A stretch of DNA of 64,000 nt from Leucobacter viscericola (lineage in GTDB: Bacteria > Actinomycetota > Actinomycetes > Actinomycetales > Microbacteriaceae), in the NCBI RefSeq assembly GCF_011299575.1, contig NZ_CP049863.1, positions 2,046,001 through 2,110,000 of the forward strand. The letters run 5' to 3'. How positions within the stretch are numbered: position 1 is the stretch's first letter; every line of letters begins with the position of its first letter. The position numbers and the translations under genes were made by a program. Shown here piece by piece: positions 45,358 through 55,081 of the stretch. The notes under the pieces are model-generated. The model saw only the letters and a program-made list of their open reading frames with translations, was not told the origin of the DNA and did not search any database.

Positions 45358-46608
45358 GTGACCGTCGGCTATGAGAGTGCCATCGGATCCCACGTTGGGA
45401 TGGTGCGCTCCAACAACCAGGATTCGGCCTTCGCTGGCGACTACCTCTTTCTCGTCGCTGACGGCATGGGTGGTCACGCGGGTGGCGATGTCGCCTCCGC
45501 ACTCGCGACACAGCAGATCGCGCAGAGCGACGGTGAACCGACCGGCTCCCCCAAAGAGACAACCGAGATTCTCCGCAAGGCAGTGCTTGCCGCCAATCGC
45601 AAGCTGCGCGACACGGTTGGGGATCGGCCAGAACTCGCTGGCATGGGCACCACGTTCACGGGCTTCATTACCGTCGACGACAAGCTCGCCCTCGCCCACA
45701 TCGGCGACTCTCGCCTCTACCTGCTGCGCGATAACACGCTCAAGCAGATCACGATCGACCACACCTTCGTGCAACGGCTCGTCGACAGCGGCAAGATCAC
45801 GGAAGAAGAGGCGAAGATCCATCCGCGCCGCTCCGTGCTCATGCGTGTGCTCGGTGACGTCGATTCTTCGCCCGAGGTCGACACCGAGGTGCTCGATACT
45901 CGCCCGGGTGACGTGTGGCTGCTCTGCTCAGACGGCCTGTGCGGATACGTCGAAGATCCAGATATCGAGAAGATCCTGCGTCGCCGCAACTCGCTTCAGG
46001 GTGCTGTCGATGCCCTGATCGACAAGAGCCTCGCCCACGGTGCCCCCGACAACGTCACCGTTGTGCTCGTGGAGACGACCGCAGAACCTCACGAGATCGT
46101 AGATCCCAACCCGCGCTTTGCCGGATCCGCGGCCAACGCTCCCGAACCACGCGATGGCTCGGTGTCGACAGCGCGCAACCGCCTGCTCAACCGCCGCCGG
46201 CCTGTGCGCAAGGCTCCGGTTGTCGAAGAGAGCCACTTCGAGTCCCGCATCGACGAATACCTGGCCGAGCTGATCGCAGAAACGAAGCGCCGCAATCGCC
46301 GCCGCCGCCTGCTGTGGATCTTCGGCGCTCTTGCCGTGCTGATTGCCATCGGCGGAGCAATGTTCTTCGGCTACCAGTGGACCCAGAGCCGCTACTACGT
46401 CGGCACCGACGGCGAAACCGTCATCATCTTCCGCGGCGTCCAGCAAGATCTTGGCTCACTCTCGTTGCACTCAGTCGCAGAAGACACCGGGATCCCGCTC
46501 AAAACACTCGACGGCAATGAGCGTCGCCAGGTGGAGCGCACGCTCAGCGCGGGCTCGATCGAGGAAGCACGTGACATAGTGCTCCGGATCGGAGACACCA
46601 ATGAGTGA
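45358..46608 (+). CDS. pstP: PP2C-type Ser/Thr protein phosphatase PstP
   Basis: 416 residues from a GTG. The PP2C catalytic domain (~5-235) shows the metal motifs SNNQDSAF, VADGMGGHAGG (Asp35), GMGTTFTG, HIGDSRLY, LLCSDGL and PDNVTVV. A linker, one transmembrane helix (~318-342) and a short extracellular tail follow. PstP dephosphorylates PknA, PknB and their substrates, balancing control of growth and wall synthesis. The gene overlaps the following rodA by 8 bases. Confidence 0.95.
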   Translation: MTVGYESAIGSHVGMVRSNNQDSAFAGDYLFLVADGMGGHAGGDVASALATQQIAQSDGEPTGSPKETTEILRKAVLAANRKLRDTVGDRPELAGMGTTFTGFITVDDKLALAHIGDSRLYLLRDNTLKQITIDHTFVQRLVDSGKITEEEAKIHPRRSVLMRVLGDVDSSPEVDTEVLDTRPGDVWLLCSDGLCGYVEDPDIEKILRRRNSLQGAVDALIDKSLAHGAPDNVTVVLVETTAEPHEIVDPNPRFAGSAANAPEPRDGSVSTARNRLLNRRRPVRKAPVVEESHFESRIDEYLAELIAETKRRNRRRRLLWIFGALAVLIAIGGAMFFGYQWTQSRYYVGTDGETVIIFRGVQQDLGSLSLHSVAEDTGIPLKTLDGNERRQVERTLSAGSIEEARDIVLRIGDTNE

Positions 46609-48004
46609 TAGCGCCGCTGAACCACGCACGTTTGAGAAGACCCGCACCAGCGAAACAGTGCTGCAGCGCATCACTGCGCTGCGTGCCCCGCGCAAACTGC
46701 AGGGTCTAGAGTTTGCGCTGCTCGTGTTCGCAATTGCGGTCGGGATCGCCGCGGTCGTCATCATCGACCTCACCATGGTGGGGGCGCCAACAACGAAACT
46801 GCTCCCCAGCGGTGCGCTATTTGTCGTCGCCGTGTTTGCGCTGCACCTCACCGTTCGCCGCATCGCACCCGATGCCGACCCGCTGATCCTGCCGATTGCG
46901 ACGTTCCTTAACGTTCTCGGGGTAGCGATGATTTATCGCATCTCCTTCGACAAGCCCCTGTACCAGGAGCCGAGGGGTGACGCCCCGCAGCAGCTGCTGT
47001 GGTCGACCATCGCGGTTGTAGCGGCCATCATCGTGCTCTGGGTTATCCGCAATCACATGGTGCTCTTCCGTTACACCTACCTGACGGGCCTTGCTGCGGT
47101 CATCCTCCTGGTTCTGCCGATGCTGCCCGGCATTGGCCAAACCATTCAGGGCGCGCGCGTCTGGATCCACGTGGGTCCGTTCTCCTTCCAACCGGGCGAG
47201 ATCGCAAAGATCATGCTCGCGATCTTCTTCGCCGGGTACCTGGTCCGCAACCGTGATTCGCTCGCGATGGTCGGAAAGAAGTTCCTCGGCATCCGGTTCC
47301 CTCGAGCACGCGACCTCGGTCCCCTGCTCGTCTTTTGGCTCGCCGCGATGCTGGTGCTTGTGTTCCAGCGCGACCTTGGCACCTCGCTGCTCTACTTCGG
47401 ACTTTTCCTTGCAATGCTGTACCTGGCGACGGGCAGGATCGGCTGGCTCATTCTTGGGGTCGGCCTCTTCCTCGTCGGTGGCCTTGTCGCGAGCCAGACG
47501 CTTGAGTACGTCAATACCCGCTTCACAAACTGGCTCGATCCGTTCGCCGATCCGAGCGGTGGCGGATTCCAGATGGTGCAGGGACTTTTCGGCATGGCGA
47601 ACGGCGGCATGACCGGCACGGGCTTCGGCCAGGGCTTCCCTCGAGACACTCCGCTCTCATTCAGCGACTACATCATCCCAAGCATCGGTGAAGAGCTCGG
47701 CCTCGTCGGGCTGTTCGTTGTGCTCGCGGCTTACCTGCTGCTTGTGGGTCGTGGTCTTCGGATCGGTTTCGCCGGGCAGGACGACTTCGGAAAGCTGCTC
47801 GCGGCTGGTCTCTCCTTCACGATTGCCTTCCAGGTCTTTATCGTTTTTGGTGGCGTTACCCGCGTCATTCCACTCACCGGGCTCACCGCGCCCTTCCTCG
47901 CGTCTGGCGGGTCCTCCCTTGTCTCAAACTGGATCATCATAGGCCTCCTCATGCTGCTCTCCAACTCTGTCCGCAATCGGCCGAAGCTGGTGATCCGCAC
48001 ATGA
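46601..48004 (+). CDS. rodA: SEDS peptidoglycan polymerase RodA/FtsW family
   Basis: 467 residues with about 11-12 transmembrane helices and SEDS landmarks: LQGARVWIHVGPFSFQPGEIAK in the first half and GGTGFGQG-like and PSIGEELGLVG loops in the second. SEDS proteins polymerise lipid II glycan chains with a cognate class B penicillin-binding protein, encoded next with a 4-base overlap. The operon position identifies it as the RodA of the pknAB cluster rather than FtsW of the dcw cluster. Confidence 0.94.
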   Translation: MSDSAAEPRTFEKTRTSETVLQRITALRAPRKLQGLEFALLVFAIAVGIAAVVIIDLTMVGAPTTKLLPSGALFVVAVFALHLTVRRIAPDADPLILPIATFLNVLGVAMIYRISFDKPLYQEPRGDAPQQLLWSTIAVVAAIIVLWVIRNHMVLFRYTYLTGLAAVILLVLPMLPGIGQTIQGARVWIHVGPFSFQPGEIAKIMLAIFFAGYLVRNRDSLAMVGKKFLGIRFPRARDLGPLLVFWLAAMLVLVFQRDLGTSLLYFGLFLAMLYLATGRIGWLILGVGLFLVGGLVASQTLEYVNTRFTNWLDPFADPSGGGFQMVQGLFGMANGGMTGTGFGQGFPRDTPLSFSDYIIPSIGEELGLVGLFVVLAAYLLLVGRGLRIGFAGQDDFGKLLAAGLSFTIAFQVFIVFGGVTRVIPLTGLTAPFLASGGSSLVSNWIIIGLLMLLSNSVRNRPKLVIRT

Positions 48005-49488
48005 ACAAACAGCTCAAATTCATTACCCGTACGGTGTTCGGCATGTTCCTCGTGCTGTTCTTCTCCGTCACCATGATTCAGTTCGTGGCGGCCGACGATC
48101 TTCGCGCCAACGAGCTGAACCAGCGCACCGTCAAAAACGGCTACAAGGTCGAGCGCGGCTCGATCCTCGTCGACGGCAATCCGGTTGCGTTCTCGACGCC
48201 CACCAATGACGCCTATCGCTACGTTCGGCAGTACTCCGACGGGGAGCTCTACGCACCCATCACCGGCTACTTCTCAACCCGCCAGGGCCGAACCGGACTT
48301 GAAGATGCGATGAACCAGGAGCTCTCTGGCACCGCCAACTCGCAGTTCTTCACGCGCATCATGAACACCATCAACGGGGTTGATCCTCAGGGCAGCTCGG
48401 TTGAGACGACGATCAGCGCAAAGGCGCAGACCGCCGCTCGTGACGCGATGGCCGAGGGTGGATTTGAGGGTGCGGTTGTTGCACTGAACCCCAAGACCGG
48501 CGAGATTCTTGCGCTCTACTCGACGCCGAGCTTCGATCCGAATCAGCTCTCCTCGAACGACGACGCGGAAATCATCAAAAACTACCGCCAGCTGAGTGAA
48601 GACCCCTCTAAGCCGCTCAACAACCGCGCGATCGCTGGCGACCTGTACCACCCCGGTTCGGTCTACAAGCTTGTGGTCGCGTCCGCGGCCATTGAAAGCG
48701 GCGCGGCGACGCCGACAACCGAATTCCCGAATCCCGCTGCACTCGCGCTTCCCCAATCAACAGCGGAGATGCAAAATGCTTCGCGCACCACCTGCGGTGG
48801 CGGCGACACTGCAACACTGCAGCAGGCTCTGGTCTTCTCGTGCAACATTCCCATCGCCGAGCTCGCGATGAAGATGGACCGCGATGAGGTGCCCAAGATG
48901 GCGAACGCATTCGGTTTCGGGCAAGATCTTGATATCCCGCTTGCCGTCACCCCGAGTGAGGCTCCGATTCCAAAGGATAAGGCGCAGGTCGCACTCTCGT
49001 CTATCGGCCAGCTCGATGTGCGTGCAACTCCCCTGCAGATGGCCATGGTCTCTGCCGGAATCGCAAACGGGGGCACGGTCATGAAGCCGCAGCTCGTGAA
49101 AAGTGTCATCTCACCCGACCTGAAAGTTGAACAGGAATTCTCGGCCGAAGAGTTCAGCAAACCCATTTCTGCGAAGACTGCGAAGTCGGTTGCTGGCATG
49201 ATGGAGGCTGGGGTTACCGATCCCGGCGGACTTGCAAAAAAAGCGGGGATCGACGGAGTGCGAGTCGCGGGGAAAACCGGTACGGCCGAAAACAGCAACA
49301 CGGATGACGCCAACGGCGTCCCGTTCACGCTCTGGTTCACCGGGTTCGCCCCGGTTGATGACCCGGAGGTGGCGGTCGCGGTCGTCATCGAAAGCGGCGG
49401 CGGAGCGGCATATAACAACCTGGGAGGATCTTACGACCTCCCGACAGAAGTCGGCAAACGAGTAATGGAAGCGGTGTTGAGCGAATGA
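48001..49488 (+). CDS. pbpA: Class B penicillin-binding protein PbpA
   Basis: 495 residues. An N-terminal membrane anchor (~10-32) is followed by a dimerisation region and a transpeptidase domain with the SxxK active site Ser220-Val-Tyr-Lys223, SCN at 280-282 and KTG at 425-427. All penicillin-binding motifs are intact, so it should cross-link peptidoglycan with the RodA partner. It is flanked by 4-base overlaps with rodA and pknA, so expression is strictly coupled. Confidence 0.95.
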   Translation: MNKQLKFITRTVFGMFLVLFFSVTMIQFVAADDLRANELNQRTVKNGYKVERGSILVDGNPVAFSTPTNDAYRYVRQYSDGELYAPITGYFSTRQGRTGLEDAMNQELSGTANSQFFTRIMNTINGVDPQGSSVETTISAKAQTAARDAMAEGGFEGAVVALNPKTGEILALYSTPSFDPNQLSSNDDAEIIKNYRQLSEDPSKPLNNRAIAGDLYHPGSVYKLVVASAAIESGAATPTTEFPNPAALALPQSTAEMQNASRTTCGGGDTATLQQALVFSCNIPIAELAMKMDRDEVPKMANAFGFGQDLDIPLAVTPSEAPIPKDKAQVALSSIGQLDVRATPLQMAMVSAGIANGGTVMKPQLVKSVISPDLKVEQEFSAEEFSKPISAKTAKSVAGMMEAGVTDPGGLAKKAGIDGVRVAGKTGTAENSNTDDANGVPFTLWFTGFAPVDDPEVAVAVVIESGGGAAYNNLGGSYDLPTEVGKRVMEAVLSE

Positions 49489-51233
49489 GACCATCTGCAG
49501 GGATCACATTCGGCGGACGTTACGAGCTCAGCTCGCGGATCGCCGTCGGTGGCATGGGCGAGGTGTGGAAGGCAAGCGACAGCATTATCGGTCGCACCGT
49601 CGCCATCAAGATCCTCAAAGACGAGTACATGGGCGATCCTGGCTTTCTCGAGCGCTTCCGCGCCGAGGCCCGCCACGCCGCTCTCGTCAACCACGAGGGC
49701 ATCGCAAACGTCTTTGACTATGGCGAGGAGCAGGGCTCCGCGTACATCGTGATGGAGCTGGTTCCGGGTGAGCCACTCTCCACGATCATCGAACGCGAGG
49801 GCAAGCTTCCCGCCAATCGTGTGCTCGGGATTGTGGCCCAGACCGCGACATCGCTGCAGGCCGCTCACGACGCTGGCCTCGTGCACCGCGACATCAAGCC
49901 GGGCAACCTGCTGATTACCCCCGAGGGCCGCGTCAAGATCACGGACTTCGGGATCGCGCGCATCGCCGACCAGGTGCCACTCACCGCGACCGGCCAGGTC
50001 ATGGGCACCGTGCAGTACCTCGCGCCCGAGCAAGCGAGTGGCCACACGGCGACCGCCACGACCGACATCTACTCACTCGGCATCGTCGCGTACGAGTGCC
50101 TCGCGGGAAAGCGTCCCTTCACGGGTGAGTCGCAGGTCGCGATCGCCATGGCGCAGATCAACGACACTCCTCCGGACCTGCCGAACGACGTGCCAGAGCC
50201 CGTGCGCAACCTCGTGTACGCCTGCCTCGCGAAAGATGCAGCAGGCCGCCCGCAGACCGCAGCAAAGCTCGCGCAGGCAGCCGCTGCGCTGCACCGCGGC
50301 AACGTGCAGCTCGCAGCGAGCTACGTACCCCAGATTCTGGGTGAGACGGCGCCCGCGACCACCGCGCTGCCGCAGACAACCATGCTCGACGATGCTGCCA
50401 CCACGGCGCTGCCGCAGACCACAGTGATGGCGGGTCAGACCGCCGCAACCACCGCTCTCGCTGACGACGCTCTCGAAGGTGAAGAAGAAGAGCCGGTCAA
50501 AAAGAAGAAGAGCCGCTGGACGTGGCCCCTCATTACGCTCGGCGTGCTGATCCTGCTCATTGTGGGCGGCACCGTCTTTGCGTTGATGAACAACGGGAAC
50601 GGCGACGAGAAGCCAACGACCACGACCACTACAACGCCTAAGAAGACGACGGCCAAAACGACCACGCCCCCTCCAGCTCCGACCACCGGTGCTGTGAACG
50701 AGGCCGACCTGCTCGGCATGAACGTCGATCAGGCAATTGGCCAGCTCAACGCTCAAGGTTTCACCAATGTTGTGAAGCAAGAGGGTAACCCCGCTCCAGA
50801 TGAAGAGGTCGGTAAGGTCACCGGCGTGAACCCGACGGGTGCTGAGGTGCCGTTTGACCAGCTCATCACCCTGACCTACAACGTTGCCTTTGGTGGCGTC
50901 ACAAAGCCGGCAGCACCTTCCGCTAGCCCCGCGTCCATCAACTCGGGCGGCACCTCCTCGGTGAGCTGGCCGGTGGCCTCGTGCCCGACCGGTCTCAGCC
51001 TGCAGGCCTACGAAGTTAAAACTACGGGGTCGGGATCTGCACCGGGATCGGTCACGAGCCCGACCGTTACCGTCACCGCGAGCGATCTGAACGCGGACGA
51101 CCCCAACGGAACGATCACCGTCACCTACTCCGTTACCTGCGGCAATGGATCGTCAGTTGTGCGCACCTCTGATCCGTCGGACCCCGTCGAGATCACGGTG
51201 AAGGCCCCGTCGAAACCCACAGACGGCAACTAG
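49485..51233 (+). CDS. pknA: Ser/Thr protein kinase PknA-like, with PASTA-like and Ig-like extracellular regions
   Basis: 582 residues. The kinase domain (~10-275) has the glycine loop GGMGEVW, Lys42, HRDIKPGN with catalytic Asp136 and DFG at 154-156. After a Lys-rich juxtamembrane segment is a transmembrane helix (~345-367), a Thr/Pro spacer, one PASTA-like repeat ([20 protein letters not shown]) and then an Ig/fibronectin-like domain to the end. Mycobacterial PknA lacks such an extracellular part, so this copy is longer than the model protein. It phosphorylates division and wall-synthesis proteins. It overlaps pbpA by 4 bases. Confidence 0.93.
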   Translation: MRPSAGITFGGRYELSSRIAVGGMGEVWKASDSIIGRTVAIKILKDEYMGDPGFLERFRAEARHAALVNHEGIANVFDYGEEQGSAYIVMELVPGEPLSTIIEREGKLPANRVLGIVAQTATSLQAAHDAGLVHRDIKPGNLLITPEGRVKITDFGIARIADQVPLTATGQVMGTVQYLAPEQASGHTATATTDIYSLGIVAYECLAGKRPFTGESQVAIAMAQINDTPPDLPNDVPEPVRNLVYACLAKDAAGRPQTAAKLAQAAAALHRGNVQLAASYVPQILGETAPATTALPQTTMLDDAATTALPQTTVMAGQTAATTALADDALEGEEEEPVKKKKSRWTWPLITLGVLILLIVGGTVFALMNNGNGDEKPTTTTTTTPKKTTAKTTTPPPAPTTGAVNEADLLGMNVDQAIGQLNAQGFTNVVKQEGNPAPDEEVGKVTGVNPTGAEVPFDQLITLTYNVAFGGVTKPAAPSASPASINSGGTSSVSWPVASCPTGLSLQAYEVKTTGSGSAPGSVTSPTVTVTASDLNADDPNGTITVTYSVTCGNGSSVVRTSDPSDPVEITVKAPSKPTDGN

Positions 51234-51287
51234 CCCGCGGCACACACCGATTTATTAGGCAACGACCCCTACACTTGGAGACGATCT

Positions 51288-53018
51288 ATGAGCACGGAAG
51301 AGGTGATCATGCCCGAAACGGCTGACGGCGGCGAACAGCGTGTGCTCGCCGGTCGCTACGCGATTGGGGAGTTCATCGGCCAGGGTGGCATGGCCACCGT
51401 CTACCGTGGCACAGACACCAAGCTCGGTCGCTCGGTTGCGATCAAGGTGATGAAGGCCGACCTGGCCGGAGACGAGCAGTTCCGCTCGCGCTTCCGTCAG
51501 GAGGCCCAGTCGGCTTCACGCATGGCTCACCCGACCGTTGTGCGGGTGTTTGACGCCGGCGACGATCTCATTCAGACGGCGAGCGGCCCGAAGCGGCTAC
51601 CGTTCATCGTGATGGAGTATGTCGAGGGACACAACCTCCGCGAGATCCTCGCCGATGGCAACCTCTCGCAGACTGAGGCCTGCCGAGTCGTTGACGCCGT
51701 TCTGACGGCACTTGAGTACTCGCACCGCGCTGGCATTGTGCACCGCGATATTAAGCCTGCAAACATCATGGTCACGAAGAGTGGCCAGGTAAAGGTGATG
51801 GACTTCGGGATCGCGCGAGCCGTCTCTGAAACCTCGTCGACTCTGCAGCAGACGACCGCGATCCTCGGCACCGCCGCCTACTTCTCGCCTGAACAGGCGA
51901 AGGGCGAGTCCATCGATGCACGCACAGACCTGTACTCGACCGCGGTGTTGCTGTACGAACTCCTCACGGGTGACGTGCCATTCCGCGGCGACTCCGCCGT
52001 CGCGGTCGCGTACCAGCACGTGAGCGAACGCCCCACCGCGCCGAGCGAGCGCAACCCCGAGGTTCCGGCAGAGCTCGATCGAGTTGTGCTGTACGGGCTC
52101 GCGAAGGATCGCGCCAAGCGCTTCCAGTCTGCCTCTGAGTTCCGCGATGCACTGCGCATCGCGGCGAGCGGCAAGATGCCAAAGCTTTCGGTTCCGACCC
52201 AGTCAGAGACCCTCCTGTTCTCGGGCGGTGAAGAGGTGTCGGAGTCAGATCTGGCGCTGCGGCAGCTCGCCGAGGGCGGCGGGGCAACCCGCACCCAGAG
52301 CCGACCACCCGTGATGTGGACCTGGGCCGCGATCCTCACCGTTGGCGCGGTCATTATTGCCGTGGTCTTCTGGCTCGTGACACTTGTACCCCAGCAGTTT
52401 CAGCCGGATACGTCGCGCGTCGTGCCCTCACTCGTCAACAAGGATCGTGACGCGGCCGTTGTCGCACTCCAGAAGCTCGACCTAGTTCCTCTGACCATCG
52501 AGCAGACGAGCAAAGACATTGAGGCGGGCAAGGTCATCTCAACCGACCCCGAGGCAAAGACTGTTCTCGAGCAGGGTGACAAGGTCACCGTCTATGTTTC
52601 GACCGGCCCGGAGACGGCGAAGGTTCCCAAAGTCGGTCACATGAACAAGGACGAGTACACGGCGGCCCTCAAGGCGCTTGGTCTCAAGGTTGGCATTGTG
52701 ACCACGGCCGATAGTCCGGTCGAGGCACAGGGTCGAGTGCTCTCAGTCTCACCCGAAGAGGGAACCTCGCTCACCTCGGGTGACAGCGTCGAAATTACCG
52801 TGTCCAGCGGTAAGGTTGCCGTCCCCGATGTGACAAATCAGCCCCTCGAAGCGGCACGCATGCAGCTGTCCGGACTCGGCCTTGGGGTGAACGTCAAGGT
52901 GAGTTCTGCCGCCGAGACCGGTTGTGTGCCTCAGGACGGCTTCCCGATCCTGAATCAGTCAATCGTCGGAACCCAACCGCAGGGCTCCAAGCTCGACATC
53001 ACGTACTGCGCGGGCTAG
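51288..53018 (+). CDS. pknB: PASTA-domain Ser/Thr protein kinase PknB
   Basis: 576 residues. The kinase domain (~20-285) shows GQGGMATVY, Lys53, HRDIKPAN with Asp154 and DFG at 172-174. One transmembrane helix (~345-365) leads to three PASTA repeats that sense peptidoglycan fragments or lipid II. The final repeat contains two cysteines (ETGCVPQ and TYCAG) that could form a disulfide. The ATG at 51288 follows TTGGAGACG; an ATG at 51309 is possible. It is separated by 54 bases from pknA and shares a CTAG with the convergent amidotransferase stop. Confidence 0.95.
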   Translation: MSTEEVIMPETADGGEQRVLAGRYAIGEFIGQGGMATVYRGTDTKLGRSVAIKVMKADLAGDEQFRSRFRQEAQSASRMAHPTVVRVFDAGDDLIQTASGPKRLPFIVMEYVEGHNLREILADGNLSQTEACRVVDAVLTALEYSHRAGIVHRDIKPANIMVTKSGQVKVMDFGIARAVSETSSTLQQTTAILGTAAYFSPEQAKGESIDARTDLYSTAVLLYELLTGDVPFRGDSAVAVAYQHVSERPTAPSERNPEVPAELDRVVLYGLAKDRAKRFQSASEFRDALRIAASGKMPKLSVPTQSETLLFSGGEEVSESDLALRQLAEGGGATRTQSRPPVMWTWAAILTVGAVIIAVVFWLVTLVPQQFQPDTSRVVPSLVNKDRDAAVVALQKLDLVPLTIEQTSKDIEAGKVISTDPEAKTVLEQGDKVTVYVSTGPETAKVPKVGHMNKDEYTAALKALGLKVGIVTTADSPVEAQGRVLSVSPEEGTSLTSGDSVEITVSSGKVAVPDVTNQPLEAARMQLSGLGLGVNVKVSSAAETGCVPQDGFPILNQSIVGTQPQGSKLDITYCAG

Positions 53019-53656
53019 GCGTCCTTCGCAAGCAGCGGAGAGAGCGATGCAGCGATCTCCGCTGCGTTGGCGTGTCCGGCGGCCTTCAGCCAGTTGCCGA
53101 GCTGCTGATACCCACCCTCGGTGAGTACAGACTCGGGGTGGTACTGCACGCCGTAGATGGGCAGCTCACGGTGGCGTAGGGCCATGACAATGCCGTTTGC
53201 TGTCTCTGCAGTGATGGTGAGCGAGTCCGGTACGGTATCGCGCACAACGGCGAGGGAATGGTACCGCGTTGCATTGAACTCGGGTGCGACTCCGTCGAAG
53301 AACGAGTCGCCGGTGTGATGCACCCGCGAGACCTTGCCGTGCATCAGCTCTTCGGCGTGGGTGACCACACCACCGAGGGCTTCGGCGATCGCCTGGTGCC
53401 CCAGGCAGACCCCGAGCAGGGGCACACCGGAGCGTAGCGCGATCCCGACCATCGCGATCGACAGTCCAGCATCCGTGGGGGTGCCGGGTCCGGGTGAGAT
53501 CAGCACACCGTCGAACTCGGTGACGAGACGCTCGAGTTCACCGGCGGTCAGCTCGTCGTTACGAATAACGCGCGTGCTTGCACCGAGCTGCTGCAGGTAC
53601 CCGTTGAGGGTGTACACAAAGCTGTCGTAGTTGTCGATGACAAGAATGTTTGTCAT
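53015..53656 (-). CDS. pabA: Glutamine amidotransferase, anthranilate / aminodeoxychorismate synthase component II
   Basis: 213 residues from the ATG at 53656, which gives the family N-terminus MTNILVIDNYDSFVYTL; the longer frame to 53797 only crosses the upstream gene. The class I amidotransferase triad is present (Cys84 in GVCLGHQ, His and Glu in YHPESVL). It supplies ammonia from glutamine for making anthranilate or 4-amino-4-deoxychorismate. The copy near pknB in actinobacteria is often called TrpG/PabA; its partner is not in the window, so the pathway is open. It overlaps the small membrane-protein gene by ATGA. Confidence 0.9.
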   Translation of the reverse strand: MTNILVIDNYDSFVYTLNGYLQQLGASTRVIRNDELTAGELERLVTEFDGVLISPGPGTPTDAGLSIAMVGIALRSGVPLLGVCLGHQAIAEALGGVVTHAEELMHGKVSRVHHTGDSFFDGVAPEFNATRYHSLAVVRDTVPDSLTITAETANGIVMALRHRELPIYGVQYHPESVLTEGGYQQLGNWLKAAGHANAAEIAASLSPLLAKDA

Positions 53657-53811
53657 GAGTTCACCGTCACATCCTCGGGTGGGAACTGCAGGGTCACCCA
53701 CGGGTATACGTAGGTGATGAGTGCGTAGACGAGCGCGGCCAGCACAAGAAGCAGCACGATCACGCGCAGCCAAGCTGGTCCCGGGAAGAATCGCCAAATC
53801 ATCGAGAACAT
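53653..53811 (-). CDS. Small single-helix membrane protein between sortase and amidotransferase
   Basis: 52 residues beginning MFSMIWRFFPGPAWLRV, with one strong transmembrane helix (about 15-36) and a C-terminal PPEDVTVNS. The ATG overlaps the sortase stop by one base (TAATG) and its stop overlaps the amidotransferase start (ATGA), so it is translationally coupled on both sides. Proteins of this size and position seem common in Microbacteriaceae (from memory, not checked). Function unknown; a role with the sortase is plausible. Confidence 0.7.
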   Translation of the reverse strand: MFSMIWRFFPGPAWLRVIVLLLVLAALVYALITYVYPWVTLQFPPEDVTVNS

Positions 53812-54611
53812 TATTGTGTGTCCCCTCCTGTCTCGGGCTTCCCGTCTCCTCTCGGAGCCTGCGTACCCTTCATTGTCGGATTCAACTTGACGAGCTCAGC
53901 GGGCGGACCCGCGCTGCGCGGCTGGTAGGCCTCAAACACCGAGTACGCGATCGCACGTTCGGCACTGCCCGCCAGCTTGGGGTGGCAGGTGGTAAAGGTC
54001 ATGATCTGATCTTTACCGGGCTGCCCTTCAAGCCTCGGGAAGGGGTTCGTAACGTCGGTCTCCGTCGGCAGCACGTACTCAATATCGCGGAAGCGGTAGG
54101 TGTACCAGCCGTCTTTTGTCTCAATGAACAGAGGATCACCAACCCGAAGGTTCATGACCTCGCGGAAAGAGTTGATGAGCGGACCGGAGCGGTGACCGGC
54201 GAGCACAAAGTTACCGGGCTCTCCCGGCATCTGGGTGGTCTCGTAGTGACCGATGCCCTTGTTATCAAGGTTCAACACCGTCCACCAGTCGGTCGTCTGG
54301 GCGATCCGGTTTGCGTAGGTGGTGCCGAACTCGGGAGCGTGCAGCACCGCGAAGACCTCTGCTGGCGCCGGTGTTGCGGTCACGGGAACCGTGCCGTCCC
54401 AGGGTGCCTGCTCAACCTTGTCCCACTTTGCAGACTCTGCAGCCGAGAGTTTTTCCTGCTTTGCTGTCACTGTGACACCCGTGTGCCAGGGTTGCCAAAC
54501 AATGTATCCGAGCACACCAAGTCCACCGAGAAGCAGGAGTTCCCCGATAACTGTGAGGGGACTCAAGCGAGCTCGGCGGCGCTTACGCGGCCTCTCACGA
54601 CTATCGACCAT
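53811..54611 (-). CDS. srtE: Class E sortase
   Basis: 266 residues. A basic cytoplasmic start and one transmembrane helix (~20-38) are followed by the sortase beta-barrel with catalytic His140 (LAGHRSG), Cys209 (TFTTCHP) and Arg219 (SAERAIAY). Class E sortases of high-GC Gram-positives attach proteins bearing LAxTG signals to peptidoglycan. The window encodes five proteins with LxxTG-like ends, three of them exactly LAxTG, so they are likely substrates although they lie 20-50 kb away. It is followed by a small membrane-protein gene and pabA in the same transcript. Confidence 0.93.
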   Translation of the reverse strand: MVDSRERPRKRRRARLSPLTVIGELLLLGGLGVLGYIVWQPWHTGVTVTAKQEKLSAAESAKWDKVEQAPWDGTVPVTATPAPAEVFAVLHAPEFGTTYANRIAQTTDWWTVLNLDNKGIGHYETTQMPGEPGNFVLAGHRSGPLINSFREVMNLRVGDPLFIETKDGWYTYRFRDIEYVLPTETDVTNPFPRLEGQPGKDQIMTFTTCHPKLAGSAERAIAYSVFEAYQPRSAGPPAELVKLNPTMKGTQAPRGDGKPETGGDTQ

Positions 54612-54669
54612 AAGGATATTCTAAGTTGCGTTCGCTGAGTCCCTGCTTTATCCAGGTAGACTCATAGCC

Positions 54670-54945
54670 ATGTCAGCAGCACGTAAAGAGGTAAGCAAGC
54701 GCAAGGCAGCGGAAGTTTCGCTGAGTCGCGAGGAGGCAGCAGCGGCTCGGAAGAACGCTCCGAACCCTGTCTGGTTTAAGCCGGTCATGTTTGGGTTTAT
54801 GCTTCTTGGCCTCATTTGGATCGTGCTGTTCTACGTCACGAGCTCGACGCTGCAACTGCCAGTGCCGGCTCTCGGCCAGGCAAACATCTTCGTCGGTTTT
54901 GGCTTTGTGCTGATCGGCTTCCTTATGACTCCGTGGTGGAAGTAA
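54670..54945 (+). CDS. crgA: Cell division protein CrgA
   Basis: 91 residues with a basic N-terminal tail and two transmembrane helices (about 38-58 and 71-88), ending in PWWK, the usual CrgA architecture. CrgA stabilises the septum by recruiting FtsZ, FtsI and related proteins in actinobacteria. It is divergent from the sortase gene, as is typical next to pknB-pabA in this phylum. A DnaA box and strong terminator follow. Confidence 0.92.
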   Translation: MSAARKEVSKRKAAEVSLSREEAAAARKNAPNPVWFKPVMFGFMLLGLIWIVLFYVTSSTLQLPVPALGQANIFVGFGFVLIGFLMTPWWK

Positions 54946-55025
54946 GCACTGCAGAAGCAGGCATTTCCGCCCGAAATCACACCTTAATCACACCGGTGTA
55001 ATTCCTCCCCAGGTGGGGAAAACCC

Positions 55026-55034
55026 TGTGGATAA
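55026..55034. promoter_or_regulatory. Consensus DnaA box
   Basis: TGTGGATAA, the complement of the consensus TTATCCACA. It is preceded by two palindromes: ACACCGGTGT (54990-54999, flanked by AATC/AATT) and TCCCCA-GG-TGGGGA (about 55007-55020). A single box is not an origin, but it fits a position near oriC. Confidence 0.5.
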
Positions 55035-55036
55035 CT

Positions 55037-55078
55037 AACTGAGGCCCCGGCAAACGCCGGGGCCTCAGTTGTTTTTGT
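55037..55078. terminator. Strong terminator between crgA and rhomboid genes
   Basis: AACTGAGGCCCCGGC (55037-55051) pairs perfectly with GCCGGGGCCTCAGTT (55056-55070), with an AAAC loop, followed on the plus strand by GTTTTTGT. A classic intrinsic terminator for crgA, usable in both directions. Confidence 0.92.
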
Positions 55079-55081
55079 CTC

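Noticed and set aside
54980..55036. Replication origin
   Set aside because: Only one consensus DnaA box and no AT-rich unwinding region; dnaA and dnaN are not in the window.
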